NCBI GenBank assembly: GCA_021160185.1
Contig: JAGHDA010000148.1
Coordinates: 1-6,873, forward strand
From: Verrucomicrobiota bacterium
GTDB taxonomy: Bacteria > Verrucomicrobiota > Verrucomicrobiia > Limisphaerales > CAZBKV01
Direction: 5' to 3'
Length of the DNA: 6,873 bases
Part shown: in pieces, positions 1 to 5,211 of the stretch
Position numbering within the stretch: position 1 is the stretch's first letter
Layout of the letters: the number at the start of each line of letters is the position of its first letter
The notes under the pieces: generated by a model
Seen by the model: the letters and a program-made list of their open reading frames with translations, nothing else
Told to the model about the DNA's origin: nothing
Databases searched by the model: none
Translations under genes and position numbers: made by a program

Positions 1-684
1 CTCGTAGATCGTCCCGTTCCATGGAGGATCGGCTATGAATTGCGATCGCCCGAGCCAGTTGTTCACGTCCTGGACGTTGTGGAGGGAGTTGACCGCGGCC
101 TTGGAGGCGACGCGTTGGCCGTCGATGTAAAGGGTTGCCGTCCCGTTCGCGGCGTCGAAACAACACGCGATGTGCGTGAGTTGATCGGCCGGAAGCTGCG
201 GGGCGGTGAGGTCGTCAGATTGATATCCCGATCCGGGCCACACGGAGAATTGGGCAAGGCCTGATCCGTTGGAGGGGGTGAAGAAGCAGAAGCTGGTTCC
301 GGAGCCTTGTTGATCCTCGCCCGCGTCGCTGGCCCCGAAGTCGAAGATCCGCGACCAGGTCTGGCCCTCCGGCCCTTGCCACAGGACCCACGCTTCGATC
401 GTCACATTGGTGAGCGCCGAGAGAAGCCCGCCGGGCAACTCCACGTAGGTGTCGTCGAAACCGCTGAGGACGACGCCGCCGTTTTCAATGAAAGCGCTGC
501 CCTCGAAGATCGCATCCGCGCCCCCTACGACGTCGGAGCCGTCCGCGTCGAACGGGTAACGGTGGGTCAAGCCGCCGCGGGCCGGGGCCAGGAGGCACCA
601 GGCCGCGCAGGCCAGCAGGAGGCCTGTTTTCAAGCCGCTCCCGGCGCGGAGGGCCGGAAGCGAAGGATGGGGACTGTTTTGCAT
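1..684 (-). CDS. Secreted LamG-domain (concanavalin A-like lectin/glucanase fold) protein, N-terminal part
   Basis: Reading from the ATG at 684-682 gives 228 codons open to the left edge, so the C-terminus and stop are missing. Residues 18-37 form a signal peptide: Lys19, a hydrophobic core (GLLLACAAWCLLAP), then small residues ending APARGG. The mature part has the LamG/concanavalin A-like pattern: HRYPFDADGSD (41-51), a beta strand with VELPGG (81-86), NVTIEAWVLW (93-102), RIFDFG (112-117), LTHIACCFDAANGTATLYIDGQ (169-190, the hallmark strand pair) and WLGRSQF (210-216), then DPPWNGTIYE at the edge, which normally leads into the last strand. Such domains usually bind carbohydrate or act as adhesion modules on secreted proteins. 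AAAGGAG lies 8 bases before the ATG and supports this start. Domain order beyond the edge, any catalytic module and any C-terminal sorting signal cannot be seen. The fold call is firm, the ligand is unknown. Confidence 0.85.
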   Translation of the reverse strand, partial: MQNSPHPSLPALRAGSGLKTGLLLACAAWCLLAPARGGLTHRYPFDADGSDVVGGADAIFEGSAFIENGGVVLSGFDDTYVELPGGLLSALTNVTIEAWVLWQGPEGQTWSRIFDFGASDAGEDQQGSGTSFCFFTPSNGSGLAQFSVWPGSGYQSDDLTAPQLPADQLTHIACCFDAANGTATLYIDGQRVASKAAVNSLHNVQDVNNWLGRSQFIADPPWNGTIYE

Positions 685-691
685 GACGTTC

Positions 692-699
692 GCTCCTTT
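692..699 (-). promoter_or_regulatory. Ribosome binding site of the LamG gene
   Basis: On the minus strand the bases read AAAGGAGC, with the GGAG core eight bases before the ATG at 684. This is a strong Shine-Dalgarno match. It fixes the start directly ahead of the signal peptide. Confidence 0.7.
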
Positions 700-718
700 C
701 TTTGGTTCTTGTCTTTTT

Positions 719-742
719 CTCCCGGGCCGCCGCAAGCGGGAG
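719..742 (-). other. Hairpin in the LamG 5' leader
   Basis: CTCCCG at 719-724 pairs perfectly with CGGGAG at 737-742 across a 12-base GC-rich loop. In the minus-strand transcript the hairpin is followed by AAAAAG and sits about 20 bases upstream of the ribosome binding site. There is no U-tract after it in either direction, so it is not a standard terminator. A leader role or a protein-binding dyad is possible. With only six pairs in GC-rich DNA, chance is also possible. Confidence 0.35.
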
Positions 743-780
743 GCAAGACTGAAAGCCTGGGCCGACTTGCGTGAGTCTGT

Positions 781-813
781 TTTGTACTGTGGCAATTCGA
801 CGCGCCCTGTCAA
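781..813 (-). promoter_or_regulatory. Weak candidate promoter for the LamG gene
   Basis: The minus strand reads a perfect TTGACA at 813-808. The -10 match is poor: ACAGTA lies at the ideal 17-base spacing (790-785), and TACAAA lies at 786-781 with a spacer of 21 bases. The position, about 100 bases before the LamG start, is reasonable. A single good -35 hexamer in a divergent region is suggestive only. Confidence 0.22.
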
Positions 814-840
814 ACGAAACACAGAGAGCGCTCGGAGTCC

Positions 841-869
841 CAGCCGCGGAGGGGCTCCCTGCGCGGCTG
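841..869. repeat. Hairpin 1 of a three-hairpin cluster
   Basis: CAGCCGCG (841-848) pairs with CGCGGCTG (862-869). Inside, AGGG (850-853) pairs with CCCT (857-860) around a GCT loop, leaving one G/G mismatch (849 with 861). This gives 12 pairs over 29 bases, which is a very stable structure in RNA or as cruciform DNA. No T-run follows on either strand, so it is not an ordinary intrinsic terminator. Confidence 0.6.
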
Positions 870-874
870 TCGAG

Positions 875-901
875 GCAAGGAAGCCGGGGGGCGGCCCTTG
901 C
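875..901. repeat. Hairpin 2 of a three-hairpin cluster
   Basis: GCAAGG (875-880) pairs with CCTTGC (896-901). After a two-base AA bulge at 881-882 the stem continues with GCC (883-885) and GGC (893-895), closing on a seven-base G-rich loop. It begins five bases after hairpin 1 ends. The sequence differs from hairpin 1, so the cluster is a series of structures rather than a direct repeat. Confidence 0.55.
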
Positions 902-905
902 GAGG

Positions 906-926
906 CCGCAGGGGCGCCGCCTGCGG
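906..926. repeat. Hairpin 3 of a three-hairpin cluster
   Basis: CCGCAGG (906-912) pairs perfectly with CCTGCGG (920-926) over a seven-base loop. It begins four bases after hairpin 2 ends and lies about 100 bases upstream of the TIM-barrel start codon. It would be in that gene's leader only if transcription starts upstream of it, which I cannot determine. Confidence 0.5.
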
Positions 927-1008
927 ATTTGGGGCTTCGGAGTTGCGGGCGGGGCGAGGCTTTTTTACGCTCGACTGCGGGTCCATTGAGCCGGGAGGAA
1001 TCGTAAGC

Positions 1009-1015
1009 AAAGGAG
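1009..1015 (+). promoter_or_regulatory. Ribosome binding site of the TIM-barrel gene
   Basis: AAAGGAG at 1009-1015, continuing as AGAG to 1019, precedes the ATG at 1030. The GGAG core is 14 bases from the ATG, rather long, while the trailing GAGAG is about 10 bases away. No start with a better site lies nearby, and the protein family begins at this methionine (MKIGFHTDAF), so the start is set mainly by homology pattern. Confidence 0.5.
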
Positions 1016-1029
1016 AGAGCGAAAAAGCC

Positions 1030-1899
1030 ATGAAAATCGGATTTCACACTGACGCATTCAACAGCAGCTACTGGAGCTTCGAACAATGCCTCCAGTGGGC
1101 CAAAGAGCATGAAGTGCGTTACATCGAATGCGGGGCGATCGACGGCGTGAGCTGGATTCACGGGCTCGGCTACCAGCCGCACATTGCCCTTTGGGAAGAT
1201 CCGCTCCAGATGCGCCGCAAGCTCGATCAATACGGCATTCAGCTTTCCCAGATCGACGCCGCCTTTCCCATCTCCCTGCCCGAAGGGGCGAGCCTTGGCT
1301 TCGAGTACATCCGACACACTCTCCAATGGGCCAAGCTGGCCGGGTGCCCGCGCGTCGACACCACCGACGACCGCTATCCGCCCGCGGCGATGACCGAGGA
1401 AGAGGCGATGGCCCACATGGAGCGGATCTATCGCCGGCTCGTCCCGTTGGCTGAGGCGTATGAAATCACGATCAACATCGAACCCCACGGCCATTTCACC
1501 ACCAAGCCCGAGTTCATGGAACGGATGCTGGGCTTCGCCGACTCGCCCTTTCTCCGGCTCAACATGGACACCGGCAACACCTTCATCGCGGGCCAGGACC
1601 CGGTCGCCTTCCTCCGCCGCTTCCGCGACCGGGTGAACCACGTGCATGTCAAGGATGTGAGCGAAAGCCTGGCCAAAGCCGCGCGCGGAGAGCTGACCGG
1701 CATCGCCGTCAGTCACTGCTCCATCGGCGAAGGCGTCAACGCGGACAACATCCGCCGCTGCCTGGAGATTCTCCGGGACGCGGGCTATGAAGGCGTCCTG
1801 AGCATGGAATGCGAAGGGGCGGGCGGTCCGATGATCGAAAAATCCCTCGAGTGGCTCCGCCGCACCTTGAAAGAGCTTGGGATTCAGGAAACCGCCTGA
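1030..1899 (+). CDS. Sugar phosphate isomerase/epimerase-like TIM-barrel protein
   Basis: The 289-residue protein has the usual length and pattern of the xylose isomerase-like TIM-barrel family (AP endonuclease 2 superfamily). It opens with the first barrel strand, MKIGFHTDAF, and has no signal peptide, so it is probably cytoplasmic. Likely divalent-metal ligands fall at the expected strand ends: Glu151 (INIEPHG), Asp180 (LNMDTGN), His206 (NHVHVKD) and Glu260 (LSMECEG). SHCSIGEGVNADNIRRCLEIL (229-249) matches the usual GEG segment before the last strands. Family members isomerise or epimerise sugars, sugar acids or cyclitols (for example tagatose epimerase-, hydroxypyruvate isomerase- or IolE/IolI-like enzymes). 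I cannot choose a substrate. The frame stays open upstream to a TTG at 898, but those 44 codons are low-complexity and outside the fold, so ATG 1030 is preferred. The secreted ADP-ribosylglycohydrolase-fold gene follows on the same strand, suggesting a shared catabolic role. Confidence 0.92.
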   Translation: MKIGFHTDAFNSSYWSFEQCLQWAKEHEVRYIECGAIDGVSWIHGLGYQPHIALWEDPLQMRRKLDQYGIQLSQIDAAFPISLPEGASLGFEYIRHTLQWAKLAGCPRVDTTDDRYPPAAMTEEEAMAHMERIYRRLVPLAEAYEITINIEPHGHFTTKPEFMERMLGFADSPFLRLNMDTGNTFIAGQDPVAFLRRFRDRVNHVHVKDVSESLAKAARGELTGIAVSHCSIGEGVNADNIRRCLEILRDAGYEGVLSMECEGAGGPMIEKSLEWLRRTLKELGIQETA

Positions 1900-2013
1900 G
1901 GCCCGCTCCTCCGCGAAATTCCACCCGGTTAAGCCTGCCGCAGCGTCGGATTGCGGGAGGCGGAGCCGTGTTGTTCGCGGCGGTTTCGGAACCCGCTTGC
2001 ATGGCCGGCGGCG

Positions 2014-2041
2014 GCGCTTTAGGCTTCGCTCCGGAAAGCGC
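2014..2041. other. Hairpin between the TIM-barrel and hydrolase genes
   Basis: GCGCTTT (2014-2020) pairs perfectly with AAAGCGC (2035-2041) over a 14-base loop. It ends 16 bases before the ribosome binding site of the next gene and has no T-run behind it, so it is unlikely to be an intrinsic terminator. The rest of the 169-base gap (1900-2068) shows no gene and no clear promoter, which leaves read-through from the upstream gene plausible. Confidence 0.35.
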
Positions 2042-2057
2042 ACAAACCCGAAACGAT

Positions 2058-2063
2058 CGGAGG
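2058..2063 (+). promoter_or_regulatory. Ribosome binding site deciding between two adjacent ATG codons
   Basis: CGGAGG at 2058-2063 is followed by two in-frame ATGs at 2066 and 2069. The first is only two bases away, too close for normal initiation. The second is five bases away, within the usual range. The start at 2069 is therefore preferred. The choice changes the protein by one methionine. Confidence 0.65.
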
Positions 2064-2068
2064 CTATG

Positions 2069-3763
2069 ATGAAGCGAAGACTTTGTGTCAAGGCGTGGCG
2101 GCTGTGGGCCGCGGCGACGGTGTGCGGGCTGGGAACGCTGGGCGCCGCCGAGGCCTATCGCGCCCTGCCGTTGAAGACCTACCGGGACAAGATGGTCGGC
2201 GGTTGGCTGGGCCAAATGGCCGGCGTGGGGTGGGGCGGCCCCACTGAATTCCGCTGGCAAGGCAAGATCATCCCCGAGGAGAAGCTTCCGAAGTGGAAGC
2301 CGGAGATGATCAACCAGTTTCACCAAGACGACATTTATGTGGAGATGACCTTCCTGCGCACGCTGGAGCTCTACGGTTGGGATGTGTCGATCCGGCAGGC
2401 GGGCATCGATTTCGCCAACAGCCGCTATCCTTTGTGGCATGCGAACAATGCGGGCAGGGAAAACCTGCGCGCCGGCATCGCCCCTCCGGACTCGGGCCAT
2501 CCCAAGTTCAACCGGCATGCGGACGACATCGATTATCAAATCGAGGCGGACTACGCCGGCCTGATCTGCCCGGGCCTGCCCCAGGCGGCGATCGAGTTGG
2601 GGGAGAAATTCGGCCGCTTGATGAATTACGGCGACGGGCTTTACGGGGGACAATTCATAAGCGGCATGTACGCCGCCGCTTTCTTCGAGACCAACGTGGA
2701 GAAGGTGGTGCGCGCCGGGTTGGCCTGCATTCCCCACGGCAGCCAGTATGCCGAGGCTGTTCGGGACGTGCTCCGATGGCATCGGCAGTACCCGGAGGAT
2801 TGGACGCGAACCTGGCAGGAAGTGGAGCGCAAATACCATCGCAATCCCGCCTACCGGCGATTCAGTTGCTCCGGGCCCGACTCGGATTTTGACATCGACG
2901 CAAAGATCAACGGGGCTTACGTGGTCATCGGACTGCTCTACGGCGGAGGCGACCTGGAGCGGACCATCAAGATCGCCACCCGCTGCGGCCAGGATTCAGA
3001 CTGCAATCCCTCCAGCGCCGGCGGCGTGGTGGGGACGATCCTGGGCCGTTCGGGGATTCCCAAGCGCTTCGTCTCCGCCCTCGACACCAACGCGGTCTTC
3101 AGCCACACGGCTTACAACTTCGCCAAGCTCACGGCTGTGTGCGAGCGGCTGGCCCGGCAAGCGGTTCTGCGCTACGGCGGCAGGGTGGCGAGCGAGCCGG
3201 AAGAGACTTTTTTGATCCCCGCGCAGCGGCCGAAGCCCAGCCCGCTGGAGCAATGCTGGGCGCCGGGGCCGCCGCTGGGCGTTCGCTACACGCCCGAGGA
3301 GGCGGCCAAGATCCGCGTGGATTCCGCCGCGGCGCAGCTCCGCAAGGCCTTCTCCCGGCGCTTCCCAGGCTGGCGGTTGGTTCGTTGCGGCCGGAGCATG
3401 GATCCCGGACTGCGCGCCAAGTTCCGAGGCCGCCGGAATGTTTTCCTGACCCACCCGGTCAGCGAGCAGGTCCCGTGCGTGATGGCGTGGGCGGGCTCGC
3501 TCGCCGGAGCGCGCCGGCCGGTCCTCCGCCTGGTCTGCGCCCACGATCCCCGCGGAGACTGGGAGTTGGCTGTGCGGGTCAACGGCAAGGAGATTCTCCG
3601 AACTCCGGTCGGTCCCGACACCGCCAAGGAGGGCTGGCTCGAGAAGGCGATCGACCTTTCCCCGTGGGCCGGTCAGGACTCGGTGAAGATCGAGGTGTGG
3701 AACGCGGCCAACGGCTGGCGTTACGAGGCGGCGTACTGGGCCGAACTGCGCGTGGCGCGCTGA
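2069..3763 (+). CDS. Secreted ADP-ribosylglycohydrolase-fold protein with C-terminal beta-rich domain
   Basis: The protein has 564 residues. Residues 1-29 are a signal peptide: a basic start (MKRR, KAWR), a hydrophobic core (LWAAATVCGLGTLGA) and a likely AEA cleavage site. The ADP-ribosylglycohydrolase (DraG/ARH) fold covers about 36-370: DKMVGGWLGQMAG (40-52), the QDD acidic motif (86-88), ADDIDYQIEADYAG (151-164), YGDGLYGGQFISGMYAAA (187-204), then CGQDSDCNPSSAGGVVG (306-322), which corresponds to the family's DxDT metal motif. After a proline-rich linker, residues 400-564 look like a beta-sandwich with strands such as WELAVRVNGKEIL (498-510) and VKIEVWNAANGW (539-550), perhaps carbohydrate-binding. 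Classical members remove ADP-ribose from proteins in the cytosol. Export and substituted metal-site residues make a different glycosidic substrate likely here. It sits behind the sugar-isomerase-like gene on the same strand. The fold call is strong, the reaction unproven. Confidence 0.88.
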   Translation: MKRRLCVKAWRLWAAATVCGLGTLGAAEAYRALPLKTYRDKMVGGWLGQMAGVGWGGPTEFRWQGKIIPEEKLPKWKPEMINQFHQDDIYVEMTFLRTLELYGWDVSIRQAGIDFANSRYPLWHANNAGRENLRAGIAPPDSGHPKFNRHADDIDYQIEADYAGLICPGLPQAAIELGEKFGRLMNYGDGLYGGQFISGMYAAAFFETNVEKVVRAGLACIPHGSQYAEAVRDVLRWHRQYPEDWTRTWQEVERKYHRNPAYRRFSCSGPDSDFDIDAKINGAYVVIGLLYGGGDLERTIKIATRCGQDSDCNPSSAGGVVGTILGRSGIPKRFVSALDTNAVFSHTAYNFAKLTAVCERLARQAVLRYGGRVASEPEETFLIPAQRPKPSPLEQCWAPGPPLGVRYTPEEAAKIRVDSAAAQLRKAFSRRFPGWRLVRCGRSMDPGLRAKFRGRRNVFLTHPVSEQVPCVMAWAGSLAGARRPVLRLVCAHDPRGDWELAVRVNGKEILRTPVGPDTAKEGWLEKAIDLSPWAGQDSVKIEVWNAANGWRYEAAYWAELRVAR

Positions 3764-3810
3764 GGCGGCCGCCGGAGGAAGGTCTTTCCTTCTAGAGAGA
3801 CGGGCGGGCG

Positions 3811-3830
3811 GCGGGGCCTGGCGTCCCCGC
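3811..3830. terminator. Candidate hairpin in the convergent gap
   Basis: GCGGGG (3811-3816) pairs perfectly with CCCCGC (3825-3830) over an eight-base loop, two bases beyond the stop codon of the glycosyltransferase gene. A weaker stem, GAAGG (3778-3782) with CCTTC (3788-3792), lies on the other side of the 69-base gap. Neither has a T-run, so they are not classical intrinsic terminators. The position between converging genes is what suggests a role in ending transcription. Confidence 0.3.
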
Positions 3831-3832
3831 GA

Positions 3833-5125
3833 TCAGATCGCTTCGCCGAAGAGGTTGGCCAGCCGGGCCAGGAGCTTGCGGCGCGCCACGGTGTAGGAAA
3901 AATACTTGAGCGCAAGGCGGTAGTTGGTTTCGGCCCATTCCTTCCGGAGGGCCTCGTTGGTTAGCGCTCTCTTGGCCAGCTCCACCACATTGCGGCTGAC
4001 GAGTTGGCGCATGGTGATCGTCTTGAAGCCGAGCGGGGCGATGTCCCGCGAATACACGGCGTAGGTGTTGACCATGACCGGCTTGCCGAAGTAGATCGCT
4101 TCGAGGAAGGCGTTGCCGAACCCCTCATACAGGCTGGGGTAGGTGACGAGGTCCGCGTGGGGGTAGACGTCGAAGAGCGTGTAAATCTTTTTGCCGTCGG
4201 GGTTGACGCCGCGGCGCAGCCCGACCCGGTCGGCGATGAAGCAGACCTCGATCTGGGCGTCTTCGATCCGCTCCCGAAGCATCTGCACGTAGGCGTCGCC
4301 CTCGTCGCCGGCGGGATGGGAGAGGACCAGCTTGGCTCGGGGATCGCGCAGTCGGCGCGTCAGGTCGATGGCGTGTTCGATGCCTTTGCGGGCTACCACC
4401 CGGGTCGGTTGGAGGATCAGGATGTCGTCTTCCTTCAGGCCGATTTCCTTGCGGAAGTCGGCGTTGTAGTCGTCGATGCCCGGAGGGGGCTGCTCGAAGT
4501 GGAGGACGTTGGGAATGACGGCGGAGGGCAGGCTGCAGCGTCGGGCCAGCTCCTTTTGCGCCATCGAATTGATTACCACATGCTCCACGTTGGGCAGCGC
4601 GCCGGGGAACGCCGCTCGAAGATAGTCGTTCACCGCGGAAGTCACGAAGCGGTCCCGTTCCCAAGCGAAATCATGGTGGTGGGCGATTGTCGGGATGCCG
4701 GTCTCGGCGATGACTTCGGTGATCGCCAGGCCAAGGGGGACGTGCATCGGGATCGAAAGCGCGTTTTCGGGGATGAGGAGCTGGATGTGAAAACGCTCAA
4801 TGAAGTGGTAGATTTCGTCTTTGAGGAGGTTCTTGATTTCCTGGATGCGGTTAGTGATCGCGCGCGTCCGGCGCGTGTTCCCGAAAAGCTCATTTTGGAG
4901 CTCGAGGATTTCGGGATGGCGGAAGAAGGCCAGCGGCACATGGTGGCTTTGTTTTGGCGGGGTGTCGAGCTGGCCGGCCATCCAGTAGCATTCGTGGCCC
5001 ATGTCGGTCAGGATCTCCGCCCATTTGCGCGCTTCGAGGGTCACGCCGTCGGTCCCGTGGAAGCGGGTGGAGATGAAGCCGATCCTTCGCGGCTCGCCGC
5101 AGCTCAGAACGAGTTGTGCGCTCAC
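3833..5125 (-). CDS. GT4-family (GT-B fold) glycosyltransferase
   Basis: From a GTG at 5125 the protein has 430 residues. The first Rossmann strand is RIGFISTRFHGTDGVTLEA (14-32), typical for the acceptor domain of GT4 enzymes. The C-terminal, nucleotide-sugar-binding half carries ILQPTRVVARKGIEHAI (237-253) with the expected Arg242 and Lys247, then YPSLYEGFGNAFLEAIYFGKP (329-349) with the EX7E pair Glu334 and Glu342. It should be a retaining transferase using a nucleotide-activated sugar. There is no signal peptide or membrane span, so it probably acts on the cytoplasmic side. The frame stays open far upstream into the preceding gene, but that extension is arginine- and proline-rich shadow. 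An alternative GTG at 5143 would add six residues, and neither start has a clear Shine-Dalgarno. The 86-base gap behind the helical protein gene suggests one operon. The TDGVTLE opening faintly recalls mannosylglucosylglycerate-type synthases, but donor and acceptor remain unknown. Confidence 0.9.
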   Translation of the reverse strand: MSAQLVLSCGEPRRIGFISTRFHGTDGVTLEARKWAEILTDMGHECYWMAGQLDTPPKQSHHVPLAFFRHPEILELQNELFGNTRRTRAITNRIQEIKNLLKDEIYHFIERFHIQLLIPENALSIPMHVPLGLAITEVIAETGIPTIAHHHDFAWERDRFVTSAVNDYLRAAFPGALPNVEHVVINSMAQKELARRCSLPSAVIPNVLHFEQPPPGIDDYNADFRKEIGLKEDDILILQPTRVVARKGIEHAIDLTRRLRDPRAKLVLSHPAGDEGDAYVQMLRERIEDAQIEVCFIADRVGLRRGVNPDGKKIYTLFDVYPHADLVTYPSLYEGFGNAFLEAIYFGKPVMVNTYAVYSRDIAPLGFKTITMRQLVSRNVVELAKRALTNEALRKEWAETNYRLALKYFSYTVARRKLLARLANLFGEAI

Positions 5126-5155
5126 GGGCGATTGGCTTAGCACAAGCGGACGGGC

Positions 5156-5169
5156 TCGCGCCAGCGCGA
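5156..5169. other. Short perfect dyad before the glycosyltransferase start
   Basis: TCGCGC (5156-5161) and GCGCGA (5164-5169) form a perfect inverted repeat around CA, located 30-45 bases upstream of the GTG at 5125. The two-base centre is too tight for a good RNA hairpin unless one pair opens, so a protein-binding operator is the more natural reading. In DNA this rich in GC it may also be chance. Confidence 0.2.
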
Positions 5170-5211
5170 AGGGTCGGCTGGGCGCGAAAAATTGCGGCCG
5201 TTCGCCGGGGG

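Larger units (their letters stand above)
685..1029. other. Divergent intergenic region, no gene seen
   Basis: This 345-base stretch separates the LamG gene (leftward) from the TIM-barrel gene (rightward), so it should hold both promoters. Open frames here are short or arginine-, glycine- and proline-rich, lack family motifs, and look like chance frames in GC-rich DNA. It contains a hairpin in the LamG leader, a TTGACA hexamer on the minus strand, three consecutive GC-rich hairpins between 841 and 926, a six-T run at 961-966, and the ribosome binding site for the gene at 1030. No rho-independent terminator is expected or seen. Confidence 0.7.

Noticed and set aside
606..630. Lipoprotein signal (LLAC) in the LamG protein
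   Set aside because: The cysteine lies only a few residues into the hydrophobic core, leucine at -2 is atypical, and a normal signal peptidase I site follows, so a lipoprotein is less likely.
955..966. Six-T run after a GC-rich segment as an intrinsic terminator
   Set aside because: No stem closes directly before the T-run, and a terminator is not expected just upstream of the TIM-barrel gene it would block.
943..971. Possible promoter TTGCGG - 17 bases - TACGCT for the TIM-barrel gene
   Set aside because: Each box matches only half of the consensus, which is expected by chance in a sequence of this length.
898..1029. Upstream extension of the TIM-barrel gene to a TTG at 898
   Set aside because: The added 44 codons are Arg/Gly-rich, lie before the first barrel strand, overlap the hairpin region, and lack a ribosome binding site. 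The ATG at 1030 matches the family start.
943..1966. Similarity of TTGCGGG-rich segments near 943-960 and 1951-1967 as a dispersed repeat
   Set aside because: The match is short and gapped, and G-rich strings of this type are frequent in the window.
1877..2068. Start of the ARH-fold gene at 1877, overlapping the previous gene
   Set aside because: The extra residues are basic and low-complexity and would bury the signal peptide. CGGAGG before 2069 supports the internal start.
1736..2839. Long minus-strand open frame (367 codons) opposite the isomerase and ARH genes
   Set aside because: No recognisable domain, composition typical of antisense to GC-rich codons, and it crosses two well-supported plus-strand genes and their gap.
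4004..5140. Long plus-strand open frame (378 codons) opposite the glycosyltransferase
   Set aside because: Mirror of the codon bias of the real gene; no motif, and the opposite strand carries intact GT4 motifs.
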